A DNA stretch of 64,000 nucleotides from Adineta vaga (Eukaryota > Rotifera): contig CP075493.1 of assembly GCA_021613535.1 (NCBI GenBank), forward strand, positions 16,244,001 to 16,308,000, read 5' to 3'. Below the pieces are notes generated by a model. It was not told the DNA's origin. It worked only from the letters and a program-made list of their open reading frames with translations, and did no database searches. Of the stretch, positions 59,424 through 64,000 are shown piece after piece. Every line of letters starts with the position of its first letter. The stretch's first letter is position 1. The position numbers were made by a program, and so were the translations under genes.

Positions 59424-60065
59424 GCGTTGAGACGCATTTGCATTACTTGTATTGATCGCATACAAACGCGCTTTGATTTATCATCGCGTCTAAGTGCGTT
59501 TAAAACTGTGAATAACAGCGTCTAAACGCAGTTTTATAAGAAGTCTCATTCATACGCATTTGATCTGTTTTTCCGAGACGCGGTGGTGTACGATTTTGAT
59601 AACAATCGCGCTCGGGTGCGTTCGAGAATTTGATAAATATGCGTCTTGATGCGGTTGTATATATGATCGCGTATAGACGCATTCCAAAAACTTATATAAG
59701 CAGCGTATAAACGCGAGTTTATCGGGCCGCGCGTCCAAGTGCGTTTAAAGATTTCGGATCTACGCATATAGACGCAGTTTAAAAACCAGCCGCACGTAGA
59801 CGCATCGTAAACGGTTTCACAAATTGCGTCCAAACACCGTCTTGTCTATAAGCGCGTCGAGATGCGTTTGAAAGCCTTTTCAACTGCGTCTAGGCACCAT
59901 GAAATACAAAATCGCGGATATACGCGAAGAATATTATTTTGATCTTTGCGTCTAAACGCGCTTGTAAATAAATACGCGTTTACGCGCGGCAAAATCGAGT
60001 TTTAGCTGCGTTTAAATGCGTTTCCAAAATCCAAACGCAGCTGAATGCGTCTATGGTGCGTCTCC
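59424..60065. repeat. right subterminal palindrome array of the transposon
   Basis: About 15 degenerate copies of GCGTCTAAACGC (for example GCGTCTAAACGCAG, GCGTATAGACGCAT, GCGTATAAACGCGA, GCGTCTAAACGCGC), roughly every 40 bp, in both orientations because the unit is palindromic. It ends at the right TIR (60066). Confidence 0.85.
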
Positions 60066-60077
60066 TGTTTACATGGG

Positions 60078-61316
60078 CAGAATTATAAACAAGAGGATGA
60101 ACATGAAACCATGATGAATATTCAACATTATAAAGATATGTTTGTTTACTATAATTCATTATTATTGATAAACAATTTGTATCTGAATAGTAACATTCAA
60201 GTGTTGAAAGTAGTAGTGATTCAGTAGCTGTACACCCTGCATATGATCCTGGCACTGTATAATGTTGGATGTATTTTGGTTCATCTGTCCAACCACAATC
60301 AACATCATATATATGAAGTGGAATTCGACAGTGAATATCAAAACCACAAATACATGTTAATGATTTATTGTTAGCATCACGAGGTCCAGTTAACATAAAA
60401 TGTAACTAAAAATAAAACTCAATACCAATTAATAATAAAATTACTTTTGAAACATTGATTAGAGTCTATTATATGTATTTAAAAATAAATCTGTTTCATA
60501 TCATTACTTCTAGTCGAGAGTATTCTCGAGATGGATTTTCTTCTTCAAATCGTTTACCATAACCACTAAATGGTCCCGAATATGGTAAATCAGTTCGCAT
60601 AAGAAGTCGTTCTGTGTCAGTAAGAAGAGTAAACGAATCATTTGTTGATTGAAAAAAAGCATCAAGTGTTGCATTGATTTGTAAATTAAAATCAATTTTA
60701 GATAAAATATTTGAAACAATAAATAATTTCGAAAGAAAATGATTCGAAGATTCTTCAACTATTTTTTGAGCCAATTTACAAAAATAAGATAATAAAGAAA
60801 ATTTTGCAAAAGCTCGATTACGCCAATCTGGAATACGATGTCCAGTTTTAATATATTTTAATAATGTAATCCATTCATCTTTAATAAAATCACTCGAACA
60901 TACTTGATGAAATATTGGAGATAATCTAATAAAACTTTGATAAGGTATTACCATACTTGAACATGAACATTGAAGTGTATTTGAATGTTTTATATATAAT
61001 TTATCATATGTATCTAATAATGGATTTAATTCTTCTATTGTAACAAATTCAGTATTAATTGATGTAAAAAGAACAAGAATAAGACATGAATCTTAAATAA
61101 ATAAACAAGAAATCGACTAGTTTTATCTCTAAATAAATCTATTTTCTAATATATTTAATAATGGAAATAGATATTTACTTGTCAATAGAATTAAATAGAC
61201 AATTGTAATAATCTTTTGTTTTTTTATATCATTTTCTGTTCGTTTTGTCAAATTCTTAAATAAATTTAATTGTTTTATATATTGAACAAATTTATATAAA
61301 TAAATCATTTGAAAAA
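60078..61316 (-). pseudogene. two-TM family member E, 5' part
   Basis: Exons from the ATG at 61308: 61308-61179, 61091-60508 and 60405-60078, then the transposon. The exon begins after TTTTTTAG at 61316. Family landmarks: LQCSCSSMVIPYQSF, FHQVCSSDFIKDEW, CKLAQKIVEESS, LTCICGFDIHC, GCTATESLLLSTLECYY. The frame is intact up to YNS, where the element enters. Joined to 51692-51352 the coding length is 1,383 nt (460 residues), close to the intact neighbour G. Only 25 nt separate its acceptor from the stop codon of gene G, so an upstream cis exon is nearly excluded and spliced-leader trans-splicing is likely. Confidence 0.85.
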
Positions 61317-61341
61317 CTAAAAAAATCAAAAACTATAAATA

Positions 61342-63109
61342 TTAAATTTTGTTTAATGAAATTAAATAAATACTATGAAAAATATTTGAATTTCTTCGAT
61401 GATATTTCATTTTCCAATAAATATTAATTAAAAATAAAACAATTAAACGCAATATAATTGTAAGACCGCCATAAAGACCCATAAATAGAATAATAACATA
61501 AGAAAAATGAAATGATTGAGATATTTTATATGTACAAATTAAAGGAAAACATTCATTAAAATATTTTGAATAATTTATTTCTGTGATTAACCATTCATCA
61601 ATAAAAAGATTAGATAAATGATCTATTACAGAAATATTTTCTTTTTTTGAATTTAAATCGAGTGGTTTTAAAAATGTCTAAATAGAATAAAAGAAAGAAG
61701 ATTTTCTTATATGATATAAATATTTTATACATACTCGATTAATATTTGGAAATTTTATTGATAATAATTCCAGACATTTCATATCGTATAAACAATCAAG
61801 TGTACTTTGAAGAATAGCTTCAAGAGGAGTACATGCTGTATAAAATCCATTAACTAATGATTCATTTGAAGATGGTTTTGTCCATTTTTGACGAATTTTA
61901 TATTGTGAATCATTAAAAATAGAAAGAAAACCAACTAAACTTGTTGGGTTTGAGTTACTACAACCCAAAATTACTTCAGTTGTAGAACCATCAAATTTTT
62001 TTTCTGTATATGATATTTCATTACTATGGAATTTCGTGTCACCAACAATATATTTATCAAGCATAAATAAAAGATTTGTATTAAGAGCAGAAATTAAGAC
62101 ATTTGCTTGAATTGTAGTTCGAAGATAATTTAGAAATAGAGTTATTTGAGAAGATGCATTATTTTTAAAGAATTCAACAGTTGCATTTACTTTTTGTTGA
62201 ACTTGTGTTTCAAGAAGAAGATCATTGTAGATAAATTCATCATGATATAAATCTTCTAATCTTTGAGAGATAACATCTTGAGATATTAAACAAAAAGTGG
62301 ATAAAAGTTGAAACTAAATCAATGATAAAAGTTGATTTAAATTTAAAGATTTATTTCAACTAAATTTACTTGAGAACTAGCTGTTGATCGAAAATCACCT
62401 GTTCCATATTTACTTGCATCTTCGAAATATAATTCTTCAATCCATTGTTGACTAATGAAATGACTTGAACAAACAGGATGATAGTTGATCGTACTGGAAA
62501 CAAAATTTTTCAAAGGTATTGATATTGTTGAACATGGGCACGAGAGAGTGTCACTATATTTATGATAAAGTTCAGCGAAACTATCGACAGATATTTTGTC
62601 AGTATGAATTATTCGAGAATTTGATGTCATCAGAGTAGCCAAGGAAAGAATATAAAGAGATCCTAGAAAGTAATACATAAATTTATTATGACATAAAAAT
62701 GTTATTTTAGTAGTTTTCTAAAAAAAACTCTGTATCAGAGATGAATGAGTCGCGGTGTAACAGCGCCCCATCTGTACCTCTTTTATTATCCCATCGATCT
62801 TTGATTTATATAATTTTCAAGATATTTTTTACTATTGATCAAAATTTTTGATATAATTTGCCTCTTTCAATATTTATGTATAATGACTTATTAATAAATT
62901 TATATTTTAAATATGATCAACGATATTCTTTGTGACTTACCAATGAGAAGTAGTACATATAACCAAGTTGCATATTTTTGTTGCTTGAGAATAATTGCTG
63001 GATCATTTTGTTCATCATTGTCATCATTATATTCATTTTCTTCACGCATAAAAATATTGTAATTACATATTTTTTCATAAAATCTATGAGCCAGTTTTTT
63101 AAGATTCAT
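61342..63109 (-). CDS. two-TM cysteine-rich ectodomain family, member G
   Basis: Four exons close in phase: 63109-62941, 62662-62370, 62313-61735 and 61677-61342, for 458 residues starting MNLKKLAHRFYEKI. An acidic cytosolic stretch (ENEYNDDNDEQND) precedes TM1 (WLYVLLLIGSLYILSLATLM). Family landmarks: LSCPCSTISIPLKNF, YHPVCSSHFISQQWIEELYF, STASSQFQLLSTFC, CTPLEAILQSTLDCLYD, SNLFIDEWL, CFPLICTY, LYGGLTIILRL and TM2. The CxC..C pair before the second conserved region is reduced to a single GCSNSN. It is intact and is the first gene of the minus-strand cluster G-E-D-FG-GAP. Confidence 0.8.
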
Positions 63110-64000
63110 TCTTTCAATAAAGAGTTTCTATTAAAAATTAATCTATTATAAAAAGTCCAGAAGTAATTTTTGTATCCTTGCATTCCTTCTCTTGAAATGA
63201 AGATAATACAAAAAGTTATACCTCATTGTCTCATCAGACCATATGACCATTCAGGTATTGAGGATGATAAAATTGAGTAGTAAACTTGCAGAAAGGGAAG
63301 GCTTCGGAGGGGCTAGCCGTGAGTGGCGTCTTACAGGGGTACCGACAAACGAACTAACTGCTCCGAATAGCACTTCTTAATATGCCAATGAAATAAATGC
63401 GGCAGGTTTGGGTTTAGCACTCATACACTGTCCTATTTTGCTATTCAAGACAGTTATCCTTTTGTTTATAAAAGACAAATATGATTAGGTATACTAAGGT
63501 GGCGAAAGCCGTTCAGTGGATTAGTGTTCTATTGGGATAGTGATTTTTACTTTTGAACATTTAACAAATAGTAAGCATAGTAATAACCCGTCAATTTTAA
63601 TTGTATAAGACTTTGAGATAAATGAAAACAAATTTAAGAAGGCATTTCAGTGGGTATCTTTCTCCTTTTCTGTAAAAAGCATGGTGATGAAGATTATTTA
63701 ACTTCAGCTAATAATTCAGCTGCGGGTCAAGCGAGTCACTCTCGACGAACATTATCTTGTATTTTAGAGAAAAAGTTTGTTCTGATCAGGAAACCATTTC
63801 AAATGAAGTTTCAAGTCTGGATTTATATTTTGTAGATAGATAGAACTAACAAAATACATAGAGATTCTGAAGGAGGAGTTCATTTTCAAACTTTTTTGTT
63901 GTAGAAATACCTTACTACTGTAGTTTCCAGTGTCTTAACAAGGAGAGGGGGTCAGCTACCCCTAGAAAGATTTTGAAAATCCGGTTTTCTATGGACCGAT
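63110..64000. other. right end, no gene recognised
   Basis: Upstream flank of member G. A short frame at 63650-63835 (plus) has no family resemblance. Nothing else was seen. Confidence 0.5.

Larger units (their letters stand above)
51695..60077 (+). mobile_element. EnSpm/CACTA-like DNA transposon with BEN-domain gene, 8,383 bp
   Basis: Perfect 12-bp terminal inverted repeats: CCCATGTAAACA at 51695-51706 and its complement at 60066-60077. A 2-bp CA duplication flanks it (51693-51694 and 60078-60079). Both subterminal regions (about 51719-52165 and 59424-60065) carry arrays of the palindrome GCGTCTAGACGC. Inside are two plus-strand spliced genes: a BEN-domain protein and a transposase of the EnSpm/CACTA type. 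The layout (short TIR, subterminal repeats, two genes, 2-3 bp duplication) fits the CMC (CACTA/Mirage/Chapaev) group. The insertion site is an exon of family member E. Perfect TIRs and largely open genes suggest recent insertion. Confidence 0.85.

Noticed and set aside
59546-59833. Arg-rich open frames (minus)
   Set aside because: Produced by the GCGTCTAAACGC palindrome array, not by a gene.

Overview
The window is eukaryotic, AT-rich and intron-bearing, and most likely comes from a bdelloid rotifer. Three things point there: G-rich blocks close to the bdelloid telomere unit (TGTGGG), a Penelope-like reverse transcriptase fragment beside one of them, and proteins pairing an N-terminal Rossmann-like domain with ADP-ribosyltransferase domains, a combination I associate with bdelloid genomes. 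No search was run, so the assignment is from recognition. Introns are mostly 35-100 bp with GT-AG ends. I built gene models by hand from splice signals; several close exactly in phase.

Left end (1-6 kb): a Penelope-like RT fragment (minus strand) abuts a telomere-like palindrome, which abuts a broken PAT/AmpG-type MFS transporter. A 962-bp foldback MITE and a small two-TM protein gene follow. 6.8-12.2 kb (minus): a six-exon gene for a membrane-anchored protein with four PPC-like beta-sandwich domains. 12.2-17.7 kb is almost empty.

17.7-24.3 kb (plus) holds three members, and 49.4-63.1 kb (minus) three more, of an uncharacterised family of about 420-475 residue two-TM proteins with a cysteine-rich ectodomain. 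28.2-31.4 kb: a membrane-anchored NHL beta-propeller gene. 32.0-33.0 kb: a telomere-like palindrome and a GT61-like pseudogene. 33.6-43.3 kb (minus): a protein with two ART domains, then a ten-exon model with four Rossmann-like modules and a C2 domain, carrying a 1.6-kb foldback element in an intron. 43.3-47 kb: a third telomere-like palindrome and a mariner-like MITE. 47.0-49.3 kb (minus): a membrane-anchored seven-repeat FG-GAP propeller gene, 24 nt downstream of a family member.

The main discovery is at 51,695-60,077: an 8,383-bp DNA transposon with perfect 12-bp terminal inverted repeats (CCCATGTAAACA), a 2-bp CA target duplication, long subterminal arrays of the palindrome GCGTCTAGACGC, and two spliced genes: a coiled-coil/BEN-domain protein and an EnSpm/CACTA-type transposase. 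It is inserted into an exon of one member of the two-TM family. Removing the element and one CA copy restores the reading frame exactly, giving a 460-residue protein the same size as its intact neighbour. The BEN protein is a good candidate for the TnpA-like factor that reads the subterminal palindromes; that role is inferred.
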